Notes: a model not told the origin generated them from the sequence alone. 64,000 bases of DNA from Nocardioides silvaticus (GCF_003160695.1 NZ_QGDD01000006.1:62001-126000); one strand, 5' to 3'. Shown: positions 26,999-36,565, numbered from the stretch's first letter. Made by a program: numbers and translations.

Positions 26999-27703
26999 TC
27001 ACCACTGGTACTGGGAGTAGTCCCGCTCCCGGTTGTCGTCCTCGTGCTCCTGCTGCTGCTCGAGCCCGTCGTCGTTGCGCTCCTCGAGCTCGCGCTCCTT
27101 GCGCTCCCGTTCGCGCTGCTCCTGCTGGTCCTGCTCGTCCTGCTGCTGGTCCTGCTGGTCTTGTTGGTCCTGCTGCTGTTGCTGCTGCTGCTGTTGGAGC
27201 TTCTCGCGCAGCCGCTGGTCGACGGCCTCCGCCTCCTCGGTCTGCTCCTGGCCGCGCCCGGAGTCCGACGGGCAACCGCCCTCGGCGAGGACGTCGATGC
27301 CGGCCTGCCACTGGGCGGTGGCCTCGTCGGCGTCCTCGCCCTCGGCCGCCTGGTCCCCGAGCGTCTCGTGGGCGAGCGCGGCGTTGATGCGGACCGTGCA
27401 CTCCTCGGTGACCGGCACGTCCTCGAGCGCGGTCTCGTACTGCTCGAGGGCGCTCTCGAGGTCGCCGTCGGCGTGCCGCGCGGCGCCCTCGTCGAAGGCG
27501 GCGATCCACGACTCGAACCAGTTGACCGAGCCGTTCGCGGAGAACTCGTCGGCCGCGGCGACGTACTCCGCGGCGTCGAAGCGGTCCCGCCCCTCGCGGT
27601 CGTGCGACAGCATCAGGAGGACCTTCGCGGCGAACGCCACCGCCACCAGCGCCGGCACGAAGCCGACGAGGACCAGGGTCAGCCGCAGCCGTTCGCGCGT
27701 CAC
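26999..27703 (-). CDS. Gln-rich TPR-like membrane-anchored protein (BatC-like)
   Basis: 234 residues: one N-terminal membrane helix (LTLVLVGFVPALVAVAFAA), a TPR-like region (DAAEYVAAADEFSANGS, ADGDLESALEQYETALEDVP, RINAALAHETLGDQAAEGED), then a long Gln/Glu/Arg coiled-coil tail with an uninterrupted run of nine Gln and several DQQ repeats. In Bat operons a TPR protein follows the vWA genes in this way. Its GTG overlaps the vWA stop by 4 bp. The CAG/CTG-type DNA repeat at about 27130-27200 could vary in length. Confidence 0.8.
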   Translation of the reverse strand: MTRERLRLTLVLVGFVPALVAVAFAAKVLLMLSHDREGRDRFDAAEYVAAADEFSANGSVNWFESWIAAFDEGAARHADGDLESALEQYETALEDVPVTEECTVRINAALAHETLGDQAAEGEDADEATAQWQAGIDVLAEGGCPSDSGRGQEQTEEAEAVDQRLREKLQQQQQQQQQDQQDQQDQQQDEQDQQEQRERERKERELEERNDDGLEQQQEHEDDNRERDYSQYQW

Positions 27704-28665
27704 GGCGTCCTCCCCTCACCGGCGCCGACCGGCTCCCGGTCGCGACGGCCGCGGCGGTCGCGACCCGCGGGCAGCAGCGTCGTGTGCGAGGTCCACAGCG
27801 CCTGCCACCACGAGCGCAGCTCGAGCAGCACCAGCGCCAGCAGCAGGAGGCCGAACACCCAGGTCAGGTCGTGCTCGGCCGGGGCGCCGTCCCGGTCGTC
27901 GAAGGCGTACGACGCCTCGAAGTCCTCCGCGAGCGACGGGATCCCGCCGGGCGCGGTGCGGTGCTCGTAGTCGATGCCCAGCTCGTCGGCCACCCCGCGC
28001 AGGTTGTCCTCGTCGATCCGCGAGATGGCGTCCTCGCCGCTCTCCTGGTCGTAGACGAACCCGTCGTCGGTGGACAGGTCCTCGGCCTCCGGCATCTTCG
28101 CGCCGTCCTCGGTGCCGTAGCCGAGCACCACGCCGCCGTCGACCAGCTCGTCGAGCTCCTCGAACGAGCTCTGCTCGCCGTCGGCGGTGTTCTCGCCGTC
28201 GCTCACGAACACGACCACCCGACGCCGCTCGGGGTGCTCCTCCTCGGCGCGTTCGAGGATGTCGCGCATCGCGTCGAGCGGCCGGTCGACGAGCGAGCCG
28301 CTGCCGTCGAAGGGGCCCTCCAGCCGCATCGTCTCCACGCCGGTGCGGAACGAGGCGGTGTCGCTGGTGAACGGCAGCTCGAGGGTGACGTCCGTGCCGA
28401 ACGTCAGCAGCGCGAACCGGGCGCCCGGCAGCTCCTCGGAGAGAGCGGTCAGGTCCTGCTGCACGCCGTCGATGCGGGGACCGTCCTGGTAGTCCAGCGC
28501 CGCCATGGACCGGGTGCGGTCGACCACGACCAGCACCTCGATGTCGGCGGTCTGGGTCGGCACCGCCCGGGACCCGAACCCGGGCTGGGTGAAGATCACC
28601 AGCAGGAGGACGACGATGCCGACCCGGCGGGCGAGGGGGAGGAGGGTGCTCGTCGGGATGCTCAC
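27700..28665 (-). CDS. vWA domain membrane protein (BatB-like)
   Basis: 321 residues with membrane helices near each end (RRVGIVVLLLVIFTQPG at residues 13-29 and LTWVFGLLLLALVLLEL) and a vWA domain between them on the outside. The MIDAS motif is D49-R-T-R-S (DxTxS, a Thr-variant of DxSxS); GSGSLVDRPLDAM and VVFVSDGENTAD complete the metal site. Pairs of such vWA proteins bind partners at the membrane in MoxR-dependent complexes. Start and stop both overlap neighbours by 4 bp. Confidence 0.86.
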   Translation of the reverse strand: MSIPTSTLLPLARRVGIVVLLLVIFTQPGFGSRAVPTQTADIEVLVVVDRTRSMAALDYQDGPRIDGVQQDLTALSEELPGARFALLTFGTDVTLELPFTSDTASFRTGVETMRLEGPFDGSGSLVDRPLDAMRDILERAEEEHPERRRVVVFVSDGENTADGEQSSFEELDELVDGGVVLGYGTEDGAKMPEAEDLSTDDGFVYDQESGEDAISRIDEDNLRGVADELGIDYEHRTAPGGIPSLAEDFEASYAFDDRDGAPAEHDLTWVFGLLLLALVLLELRSWWQALWTSHTTLLPAGRDRRGRRDREPVGAGEGRTP

Positions 28666-29693
28666 GACGACCTCCGTCCGGCGAGGGCGATCAGGCCCTG
28701 CACGACCCAGACGACGACCAGCAGCCCGACGCCGATCCCGGCGAGCACCTGCCCGGCCCGCGGCCGGTCGAGGGTCTGCACCAGCGGCGGACGGTCGATC
28801 TCGGTCGTCTCGAGCCGGTTGATCTGCTCGACGACCTCCTCGGTCGACCCGCCGGTGCCGAGCTCGGCGAAGGACCCACCGGTCGTCTCGGCGGCCGCCT
28901 GCAGACCGGCGAGGTCCCCCTCGCGCTGCGGCTCGCCCGGGTTGGTGATCACGTGGATCACCACCCCGGCGTCGGCCGCGTAGTCGGCGGCTTCGGCGAG
29001 GTCGAAGACGCCGCGCCCGCGCTGCTCACCGTCGGTGGCGAGGATCAGCGCCCGGCCACGGTCCTCGTCGAGCCGGTCGAAGCGCTGCACGCACGACGCC
29101 AGGCCGTCCCCGATCAGCGAGGAGCGGTCGGGGCCCTCCTGGATGAACGTGCCGGCGGTGAAGTCGTTGAACTCCTCCGAGGGGAAGTACTCGTCGAACC
29201 CCGCGAACGCCTCCTGCGCGATGTCGAGCTGGTCGCGGACCACGCCGTAGTCGTCGGTCAGCGGGATCTTGCTGATCGCCGCGTTGTTCCAGATCGTCAG
29301 CCCGACCCGGTCGCCGTCGAGCTCGTCGACGATGGCGCGGTACTCCTGGGCGACCTCGCTGTTCCACGGCGCGCTCGACCCCGAGGCGTCGAGGCAGAGC
29401 ACGATGTCGCGGGTCGCCTCGTCGCGGTCGATGACCTGCGTCTCCTGGACCCGGCCGCCCAGCACGATGCCGCCGGCGCACGCCACGAGCGCGGCGAGCG
29501 ACCCGAACCCACCGAGCAGCCGGCGCCGCTGCACCAGCACCTGGTAGCGGGGGAGCGCGCGCAGCCGCGCGGCGTGGGCGACGTACGACGCGCCCGCCGG
29601 CTGCCGGGTGCGCCAGGTGCGCACCCACACCGCCAGCAGCGCCACCAGCAGCAGCGTCAGCAGCAGGACCAGCCACGGCCACTTCAGCTCCAT
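28662..29693 (-). CDS. vWA domain membrane protein (BatA-like)
   Basis: 343 residues with an N-terminal membrane helix (WPWLVLLLTLLLVALLAVWV), a second (FGSLAALVACAGGIVLGG), an extracytoplasmic vWA domain with a canonical MIDAS (DASGS, residues 102-106; later ALILATDGEQRG), and a C-terminal helix (VLAGIGVGLLVVVWVVQGLIALAG). The topology is as in BatA/YeaL-type Bat proteins. The ATG overlaps the upstream membrane gene by 10 bp. Confidence 0.86.
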   Translation of the reverse strand: MELKWPWLVLLLTLLLVALLAVWVRTWRTRQPAGASYVAHAARLRALPRYQVLVQRRRLLGGFGSLAALVACAGGIVLGGRVQETQVIDRDEATRDIVLCLDASGSSAPWNSEVAQEYRAIVDELDGDRVGLTIWNNAAISKIPLTDDYGVVRDQLDIAQEAFAGFDEYFPSEEFNDFTAGTFIQEGPDRSSLIGDGLASCVQRFDRLDEDRGRALILATDGEQRGRGVFDLAEAADYAADAGVVIHVITNPGEPQREGDLAGLQAAAETTGGSFAELGTGGSTEEVVEQINRLETTEIDRPPLVQTLDRPRAGQVLAGIGVGLLVVVWVVQGLIALAGRRSS

Positions 29694-30184
29694 GACGTCA
29701 CCAGCTGTCGTGCCTTGGCGACCGCGGTGGCGAACCGCTCCTGCGCCTCGCCGACCTCGTCGGGCGCGAACTCCGGCGGGTACATCAGCTCGATCGTCTC
29801 GGTCAGTGCCCAGGGCGCCTGCCGCCGGAAGTCTGAGAGCGTCATGGTCAGGGCGGGCAGCCGGGTCACGAGCTCGGCCCAGGACCGCACCGTCTCGCTG
29901 AGCTGTTGGTGGCCGTCGCGGGCGGGCAACCGGCCCTCGCGCACCTCGGTCTCGATCCGGTCGATCCGCGCGAGGTGCTGGGTGCGGGCGGTCGGCACGT
30001 CACCGCTCCAGGTGACGCCGGCCTCGACCGGGCGCTCGCGGGTGAACCACACCACCGCGAGGTAGTAGAGACCGACCAGCACCAGACCGAGCAGTGCGAG
30101 CCAGATCCAGCGGTCGGCGTACGCCACCGGACCGTTGAACTCCTCCTGGAGCTCGGCCGCGGTGGTGCTAGCGGCGGCGAGCAT
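29684..30184 (-). CDS. Single-pass membrane protein of the MoxR/vWA cluster
   Basis: 166 residues: a short extracytoplasmic N-terminus (LAAASTTAAELQEEFNGPVAYA), one helix (RWIWLALLGLVLVGLYYLAVVW), then a cytoplasmic helical domain (TQHLARIDRIETEVREGR, HQQLSETVRSWAELVTRL, EVGEAQERFATAV). It takes the position of DUF4381 proteins of Bat operons, though the sequence match is not clear enough to name it. ATG 30184 overlaps the DUF58 gene by 17 bp and the stop overlaps the next vWA gene. Confidence 0.75.
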   Translation of the reverse strand: MLAAASTTAAELQEEFNGPVAYADRWIWLALLGLVLVGLYYLAVVWFTRERPVEAGVTWSGDVPTARTQHLARIDRIETEVREGRLPARDGHQQLSETVRSWAELVTRLPALTMTLSDFRRQAPWALTETIELMYPPEFAPDEVGEAQERFATAVAKARQLVTSWS

Positions 30185-31079
30185 GACGGTGCCTCTCGAG
30201 GACGCGGAAGACCGCGGTGATGGCGGACTCGGTGTCGCGCACCTGCTCGTGCACGACACCGAGCTGGTCGAGCCGGCGACGCAGCTGCGACTCCTCACCG
30301 GCCACCAGCGCGGCGTACTCCTGCTGCAGCCGGGCGTCGCCCCGCAGCCACGACGGCACCTCGGCGCCGGCGTCGACGTCGACCAGCCGCTGGGGCGCCC
30401 GCGCGCCGCCGCCGACCGCGGCGCCGGCCGCGAGCGTCGGGTCCAGGTCGCCGATCGTCAGGAACAGCACCTCGTGCTGGGCGGTCAGCCGACGCAGCGC
30501 AGCGGCGACCGGGTCGCTGATCGTGGTCTCGTCGGAGATCACGACCAGGATCGCGCGGCGGCGGATCGCGCACTTGACGTAGTCGAGCACGGCCGCCAGG
30601 TCGCTGTGCCCGGCGTCGGGAGTGATGGCGTCGTGGACGATGCCGAGCAGCCGCTCGAGGTACAGCTCGCCGTTGTCGGGCGGGCGGACGTGCTGGCGGC
30701 GCTCGTCGCCGTGGACGAGCGCGACCAGGTCGCCGTGCCGGACGGCGAGGTAGCCGATCACGCCGGTGACGAAGACCGCGAGGTCGCGCTTGCCGACCTG
30801 GGCGTCGTTCATCGCCGCCATGCTGCGGCCGGTCGAGACCGCGAGGACGACGGTGTGCTTGCGCTCGGCGACGTAGCGGCGGACGAGCAGCATCCGGCTG
30901 CGGGCCGACGCCTTCCAGTCGATGTCCTTGACGTCGTCGCCGCGGACGTACTCGCGCAGGTCGTTGAAGTCGATGCCGCGACCGACCTGGACCGCGGCGT
31001 ACTCGCCCTCGAGCAACCCGCGCACCTTGCGGTGTGCATGGATCGAGAGGCGGGTCTTGACCCGGGTCAGGTGGGACAC
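30168..31079 (-). CDS. DUF58 domain protein of the first MoxR cluster
   Basis: 303-residue cytosolic DUF58 protein with the family signature GRGIDFNDLREYVRGDDVKD IDWKASAR (residues 34-60) and a degenerate vWA fold behind it (VVLAVSTGRSMAA, AILVVISDETTIS, VLFLTIGD). The metal-binding serines are partly retained. DUF58 proteins are constant partners of MoxR ATPases and are thought to present substrates or partner proteins to them. It starts 25 bp after moxR and overlaps the next membrane gene. Confidence 0.88.
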   Translation of the reverse strand: MSHLTRVKTRLSIHAHRKVRGLLEGEYAAVQVGRGIDFNDLREYVRGDDVKDIDWKASARSRMLLVRRYVAERKHTVVLAVSTGRSMAAMNDAQVGKRDLAVFVTGVIGYLAVRHGDLVALVHGDERRQHVRPPDNGELYLERLLGIVHDAITPDAGHSDLAAVLDYVKCAIRRRAILVVISDETTISDPVAAALRRLTAQHEVLFLTIGDLDPTLAAGAAVGGGARAPQRLVDVDAGAEVPSWLRGDARLQQEYAALVAGEESQLRRRLDQLGVVHEQVRDTESAITAVFRVLERHRHARRR

Positions 31080-31104
31080 GGCGTGCGGTCTGCTCCCGGT
31101 CGGC

Positions 31105-32124
31105 TCACGGGGTCGGCACGGCGCGGAAGACCGCGTCGATGATGCTCTCGGGCCGCACCCGGTCGGCGAGCGCCTCGAAGCTGAGGTGGATCCGGTGCCG
31201 CAGCACCGCGTGCCGCAGCTCGCGGACGTCCTCGGGGATCACGTAGTGCCGGCCCTGCACGACCGCCATCGCGCGCGCGGCCTGGAAGAACGCGATGCTC
31301 CCGCGGGGACTCGAGCCGATCTCGACGTAGGCCCCGAGCTCGGGGCCGAGCAGGTGGCCGACGTGCCGGGTGGCGCGCACCAGGCTGACGACGTAGCGGC
31401 GGATCGCCGGGTCGACGTACACCCGGCGCACCATGGCCTGGAGGTCGACGACGTCGTGGATCGTCGCGACCGGGGCGACCCGCTCGGAGTGCTGGCCCAG
31501 GGTGCCGTCGCCGATCCGGTCGAGGACCATCAGCTCGTCGACCTCCTCGGGGTAGTCGACGACCTCCTTGAGGAGGAACCGGTCCATCTGGGCGTGGGGG
31601 AGGACGTAGGTGCCCTCCTCCTCGATCGGGTTCTGGGTGGCGAGCACCATGAACGGGCTCGGCAGCGGGTGGATGGTGCCGGCGATCGACGTCTGCCGCT
31701 CCTGCATCGCCTCGAGCATCGCCGACTGCGTCTTGGCGCTCGCGCGGTTGATCTCGTCGAGGAGCACGAAGTTGGCGTGCACGGGACCGAGCTGGGTCTC
31801 GAACTCGTGCCGGCGCGGGTCGTAGACCTGGGTGCCGATGATGTCGCTCGGGAGCAGGTCGGGCGTGCACTGGATGCGCGAGAAGTCGGCGCTCACGGCC
31901 TGGGCGAGCGTCGACGCCGCGAGCGTCTTCGCCAGGCCGGGCACGCTCTCGAGCAGCACGTGGCCCTCGGCCAGCAGGGTGACGAGGAGGGCGGTGCGGA
32001 CGCGTTCCTGGCCGACGACGCGGCTCGAGAACGCGTCGGAGATCCGGTCGATCGCGGCGGTGGCGCGCTCGACGTCGTCGGCGGTGAGAGGAGTGCTCGG
32101 CTGAGCGATCCGCGTGCTGGTCAT
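31105..32124 (-). CDS. MoxR-family AAA+ ATPase (first cluster)
   Basis: 339 residues. Walker A is SVPGLAKT (residues 60-67), with Ala in place of the usual Gly before Lys, as in many MoxR proteins; Walker B is VLLDEINRA (DE at 123-124); sensor 1 is VLATQNPIEEEGTY; the arginine-finger region includes HAQMDRFLLKEVVDYP. It probably acts as a chaperone-like ATPase with the DUF58 and vWA proteins to mature envelope proteins. ATG 32124 is 32 bp downstream of the RDD gene stop on the same strand, so it may be read from the RDD promoter. Confidence 0.92.
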   Translation of the reverse strand: MTSTRIAQPSTPLTADDVERATAAIDRISDAFSSRVVGQERVRTALLVTLLAEGHVLLESVPGLAKTLAASTLAQAVSADFSRIQCTPDLLPSDIIGTQVYDPRRHEFETQLGPVHANFVLLDEINRASAKTQSAMLEAMQERQTSIAGTIHPLPSPFMVLATQNPIEEEGTYVLPHAQMDRFLLKEVVDYPEEVDELMVLDRIGDGTLGQHSERVAPVATIHDVVDLQAMVRRVYVDPAIRRYVVSLVRATRHVGHLLGPELGAYVEIGSSPRGSIAFFQAARAMAVVQGRHYVIPEDVRELRHAVLRHRIHLSFEALADRVRPESIIDAVFRAVPTP

Positions 32125-32156
32125 GGTCGGACCAACCTACCCACCCCGGCCCACCT

Positions 32157-32960
32157 TCAGTCGCGGGACGCCAGCCGTGCCCGGAACTGCTCGTCGCGGC
32201 GCAGCCGGGCCAGGTCGCGCTCCCGGCGCTCGGCGACCACCGCGCCGAGCACCAGCTCCGGGGGAGCTCCGGTGGGCGGCGCCGGAGCGACGTACTTCCG
32301 CACCTCGGCGACGAGGTCGTCGCCGACGCGCTGCCGCGACTGGGGGTCGAGGGTCGGGAACCGGCCGAGGTACTGGCGCACGCCCAGCGCGAGGCCGGTG
32401 GGGAGGCTCGCCAGGTCCGCGGTCCGCGCCCAGGCAGCGAGCTGCGGCGGCATCTGCGGCGGCGGCGGGAGCCGGAGGCTGACCCGGTCGCGGATGACGT
32501 AGGTGCCGGCGGCGAAGTCGCCGAGCCGCTTCCCTCGCTGGCTGATCAGCATCGAGAAGAACGCCGGCACCGCGGAGAACGCGTAGATCTCGACGAAGCC
32601 GACGAGGGCCCGCACCAGGGCGTGGTGGAACGTGATCGGCCCGGCGTCGTCGCGCACCGTGCGCAGGCCCAGCGCCAGCTTGCCGAGGGAGCGCCCGCGG
32701 GTCAGCGTCTCCAGCACCGTCGGGTAGACGGCGAAGGTGACCACGGTCGCTGCCACGATCGACAGCTGGAACAGCGCCTGGGAGGCGTTGGTGGTGGCGA
32801 TGAGCAGGACGAACAGGCTCACGATGTAGACGACGACGGTCACCATGACGTCGATCAGGCCCGAGGTGAGGCGCAGGCCCAGGCTGGCCGGGGGCAGGTC
32901 GAGCGCGACGCCCTCGCCGGTGACGAGGTCGTCGGTGGTGATCGTCGCGAACTCCGCCAT
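32157..32960 (-). CDS. RDD family membrane protein
   Basis: 267 residues. The RDD domain occupies the first ~175: LGLRLTSGLIDVMVTVVVYIV holds the R..D pair, later helices are LFQLSIVAATVVTFAVYPTV and FVEIYAFSAVPAFFSMLIS, and the loop RGRSLGKLALGLRTVRDDAGP is characteristic. A charged cytoplasmic tail follows. The molecular role is not settled. In mycobacteria an RDD gene neighbours moxR2 and a SpoIIM gene (Rv3694c-Rv3695), as here. ATG 32960 is 7 nt after a TAGACT -10 on this strand, indicating a leaderless message. Confidence 0.88.
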   Translation of the reverse strand: MAEFATITTDDLVTGEGVALDLPPASLGLRLTSGLIDVMVTVVVYIVSLFVLLIATTNASQALFQLSIVAATVVTFAVYPTVLETLTRGRSLGKLALGLRTVRDDAGPITFHHALVRALVGFVEIYAFSAVPAFFSMLISQRGKRLGDFAAGTYVIRDRVSLRLPPPPQMPPQLAAWARTADLASLPTGLALGVRQYLGRFPTLDPQSRQRVGDDLVAEVRKYVAPAPPTGAPPELVLGAVVAERRERDLARLRRDEQFRARLASRD

Positions 32961-32967
32961 CGCTCGG

Positions 32968-32990
32968 AGTCTAGGAGAACGTCCTAGGCT
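32968..32990. promoter_or_regulatory. Divergent leaderless promoter pair on one palindrome
   Basis: The palindrome CTAGGA-GAACG-TCCTAG (32971-32987) contains or abuts both -10 elements. TAGGCT (32985-32990, plus) lies 6 nt before the SpoIIM-like GTG at 32997; TAGACT (complement of 32968-32973, minus) lies 7 nt before the RDD ATG at 32960. The whole intergenic space is 36 bp, so each promoter's -35 would fall inside or beyond the other's -10. Confidence 0.6.
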
Positions 32991-32996
32991 GGCGCC

Positions 32997-34001
32997 GTGC
33001 CGCGCATCGACCTCGACGCCTACGTCGTCGCGAACGCGCACGAGTGGGCCCGCCTCGAGCAGCTGGTCCGCGCCGGCCGGCTGACCGGACCGCAGGGTGA
33101 CGAGCTGGTCGACCGCTACCAGCAGGTCGCCACCCACCTGTCGGTGATCCGCACCGCGGCACCCGACGCCGAGGTCGTCGCCTACCTGTCCTCGTTGCTC
33201 GGTCGGGCCCGCATCAAGATGCTCGGCGCACGCGTGCTGAGCTGGCGGGCCGCGGGCCGGTTCTTCACCCAGCAGTTCCCGGCCGCCCTCTACCGCCTGC
33301 GCTGGTGGTGGCTCGGTACGACGACCGGCAGCGTCGTCTTCACCGGCGTGATGATGTGGTGGCTGGTCGAGCACCCGCAGGTCGAGCAGAGCCTGCTGTC
33401 TCCGCAGGAGGTCGACGCCCTCGTCAACCACGACTTCGAGAGCTACTACAGCTCGAGCCCGGCCCAGGACTTCGCCAGCCAGGTCTGGATCAACAACGCC
33501 TGGGTGAGCGCGCTCTGCATCGCCCTCGGCATCCTCGGCGCCCCGGTGTTCTTCCTGCTCTGGACCAACCTGTCCAACCTGGCGGTCGTCGGCTCGATCA
33601 TGACCCGGCACGACCGGGGCGACCTGTTCTGGGGCCTGATCCTCCCGCACGGCCTGCTCGAGCTGACGGCCGTCTTCGTCGCCGCCGGCGTCGGCCTCCG
33701 GCTGTTCTGGTCGTGGGTCGAGCCGGGCGGCGTCAGCCGTGCCGCCGCCCTGGCCCGCGCCGGCCGCACCGCCATCACTTGCGTCCTCGGCCTGGTCGCC
33801 GTCCTCTTCGTCAGCGGCATGATCGAGGGCTTCGTGACCCCCTCACCGCTCCCCACCTGGGCACGGGTCGGCATCGGCATCCTCGCCGAGCTCGCGTTCT
33901 TCGCCTACGTCTTCGTCCTCGGCCGTCAGGCCGCCGCCGCCGGCCACACCGGCGACATCAGCGCCGACCTCCTCGAGGACCGCGTCGCGACCCAGTCCTG
34001 A
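32997..34001 (+). CDS. SpoIIM-like (DUF95) membrane protein
   Basis: 334 residues, first ~100 cytosolic, then five or so membrane helices (WWWLGTTTGSVVFTGVMMWWLV, WVSALCIALGILGAPVFFLLW, GLILPHGLLELTAVFVAAGVGL, AITCVLGLVAVLFVSGMIEGF, ILAELAFFAYVFVLG). The HGLLELTAVFVA helix with its conserved Glu is the hallmark of the SpoIIM/DUF95 family. In non-sporulating actinobacteria it accompanies the MoxR2/DUF58 cluster. It is the only plus-strand gene among these clusters and runs toward the DUF58 gene of the second one. Confidence 0.87.
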   Translation: MPRIDLDAYVVANAHEWARLEQLVRAGRLTGPQGDELVDRYQQVATHLSVIRTAAPDAEVVAYLSSLLGRARIKMLGARVLSWRAAGRFFTQQFPAALYRLRWWWLGTTTGSVVFTGVMMWWLVEHPQVEQSLLSPQEVDALVNHDFESYYSSSPAQDFASQVWINNAWVSALCIALGILGAPVFFLLWTNLSNLAVVGSIMTRHDRGDLFWGLILPHGLLELTAVFVAAGVGLRLFWSWVEPGGVSRAAALARAGRTAITCVLGLVAVLFVSGMIEGFVTPSPLPTWARVGIGILAELAFFAYVFVLGRQAAAAGHTGDISADLLEDRVATQS

Positions 34002-34013
34002 CGCCGACCCGGC

Positions 34014-34137
34014 GCAAACTCACGCTCAGAACCCGCTGACCCGTCGCAAACTCACGCTCAGAACCCGTCGACCCGTCGCAAACTCACGCTCCGAACCCGC
34101 TGACCCGTCGCAAACTCACGCCGGATCGCGGGTCCTT
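34014..34137. repeat. 32-bp tandem repeat, four units
   Basis: GCAAACTCACG recurs at 34014, 34046, 34078 and 34110, an exact 32-bp period; each unit reads GCAAACTCACGCTCAGAACC with small changes and then CGCTGACCCGTC. The array starts 12 bp after the SpoIIM-like stop. Confidence 0.92.
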
Positions 34138-34140
34138 CAT

Positions 34141-34225
34141 GCGAGTTTGAGCCGGGTCGACGGGTTCCTCGTGCGAGTTTGAGCCGGGTCGACGGGTTCC
34201 TCGTGCGAGTTTGAGCCGGGTCGAC
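34141..34225. repeat. 32-bp tandem repeat, three units in inverted orientation
   Basis: GCGAGTTTGAGCCGGGTCGA recurs at 34141, 34173 and 34205 (32-bp period, last unit partial). Each is a near reverse complement of the units at 34014-34137, so the two arrays face each other and could form long hairpins between the convergent SpoIIM and DUF58 genes. Confidence 0.92.
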
Positions 34226-34228
34226 AGT

Positions 34229-35557
34229 CTAGAGGAGTCCCTGCGCCTTGAGGGCGAGGTAGTGGTCGGCGAGGGCGGGCGGGAGGCGCTCGGCGTCGGC
34301 GTCGACGACGTGCACGCCGAGCCGGTCCAGGACGCCGGTGGTCCACTCGCGGCGGTGGAGCTCCTGCTCGGCGGCCGCGGCGTCGTACACCTCGTCGAGG
34401 GTGCTGCGGACCTCGGCGAGCCGGTTGAGCTCGGGGTCGCGGACCGAGGCGACGACGACCCGGTGGTGGTGGGTGAGGGCGGGGAGGACCGGGAGCAGGC
34501 CGAGCTGGACCGAGGACGGCTCCGCCGGCGTCAGCAGTACGACGAGCGCCCGCTGCTTGCCGAAGCCCTGGACCGCCCCGGCCAGCAGGTCCCAGTCGGC
34601 CTCGGCGATGACCGGCTCGAGGTCGGCCATCGACTCCTGCAGCCGGGCGGCGATGTCGCGCGCACCCGCCGCGCGGAGCCGCGCCCGGATCCGCCGGTCG
34701 CCGGCGACGAAGTCGACCCGGTCGCCGGCCCGGGACGCCAGTGCGGCCAGCAGGAGGGCAGCGTCCATGGCGGCGTCGAGCCGCGGCACCCCCTCCACCC
34801 CGTCGCCACCGCCGCTCCCGCCGCTCCCGCCGACGCGGCCGGCGGACACCCGCGAGGTGTCGAGCACCAGTACCACCCGGCGGTCGCGCTCGGGCTGCCA
34901 GGTGCGGACGACCACGTTCGGTGTGCGGGCCGACGCCCGCCAGTCGATCGAGCGGACGTCGTCACCGCGGACGTACTCCCGCAGTGAGTCGAACTCCGTG
35001 CCCTGCCCACGGATCCGCACCGCCGCGCGTCCGTCGAGCTCGCGCAGCTGGGCCAACCGCGACGGCAGGTGCTTGCGCGACTGGAACGGCGGCAGCGAGC
35101 GCACCGTGCCGGGCACCTCGAACGTCCGTTGCCGGGCGGCGAGGTGCAGCGGTCCCCACGAGCGGAGCGTGACGCCGAACGCCCGCAGGTCCCCGCGTCG
35201 CCAGGGCCGCAGCGGCGTGCGGACGGTCCGGCGCTCGCCGCCCGGCAGCGTCACCCGGTGGCGGTTGCCGCTCGCACCTGCGGTCGGCTGCCAGGCGTCG
35301 CGCACCTGGAGCCGCATCGTGCGGGAGCCGTCGTTGCTCAACGTGAGGGCCGACTCCGCGGGGTCGCCGAGCCGCACCGTGCCGGGCGCACGCCGGGCCA
35401 GGCCGACGCCGCGGGGCGACGGCGCCAGGAGCAGGTCCAGCCCCACGAGCAGGACGACGGCGAGCACCCAGAGCGCCACCGTGCCGCCCGAGGGTCGCAG
35501 CACGACGGCCACGACACCGAGCACGAGGAGCAGTGGGACCCGCCCGGAGATCGCCAT
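34229..35557 (-). CDS. DUF58 domain protein of the second (moxR2-type) cluster
   Basis: 442 residues: two N-terminal membrane helices (VPLLLVLGVVAVVLRP, VALWVLAVVLLVGLDLLLAP), an extracytoplasmic-like beta region, then the DUF58 signature GTEFDSLREYVRGDDVRS with DWRASART, and a vWA-like remainder (VVLVLDTSRVSAGRVGG, ALVVLLTPAEPSS). It is longer than the DUF58 protein of the first cluster because of the membrane part and equals the Rv3693 type. ATG 35557 is 13 bp after the MoxR stop. A Gly/Ser repeat follows the degenerate MIDAS. Confidence 0.87.
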   Translation of the reverse strand: MAISGRVPLLLVLGVVAVVLRPSGGTVALWVLAVVLLVGLDLLLAPSPRGVGLARRAPGTVRLGDPAESALTLSNDGSRTMRLQVRDAWQPTAGASGNRHRVTLPGGERRTVRTPLRPWRRGDLRAFGVTLRSWGPLHLAARQRTFEVPGTVRSLPPFQSRKHLPSRLAQLRELDGRAAVRIRGQGTEFDSLREYVRGDDVRSIDWRASARTPNVVVRTWQPERDRRVVLVLDTSRVSAGRVGGSGGSGGGDGVEGVPRLDAAMDAALLLAALASRAGDRVDFVAGDRRIRARLRAAGARDIAARLQESMADLEPVIAEADWDLLAGAVQGFGKQRALVVLLTPAEPSSVQLGLLPVLPALTHHHRVVVASVRDPELNRLAEVRSTLDEVYDAAAAEQELHRREWTTGVLDRLGVHVVDADAERLPPALADHYLALKAQGLL

Positions 35558-35570
35558 GGTCAGCCGTTCG

Positions 35571-36565
<995 letters not shown>

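Noticed and set aside
26999..27703. Gln-rich protein as a GC-bias artefact
   Set aside because: It has an N-terminal membrane helix, TPR-like helices, and 4-bp stop-start overlap with the vWA gene, so it is a real gene.
34014..34225. Regular 32-bp repeats as a CRISPR array
   Set aside because: The units are contiguous tandem copies without unique spacers, half of them are inverted, and no cas gene is present.
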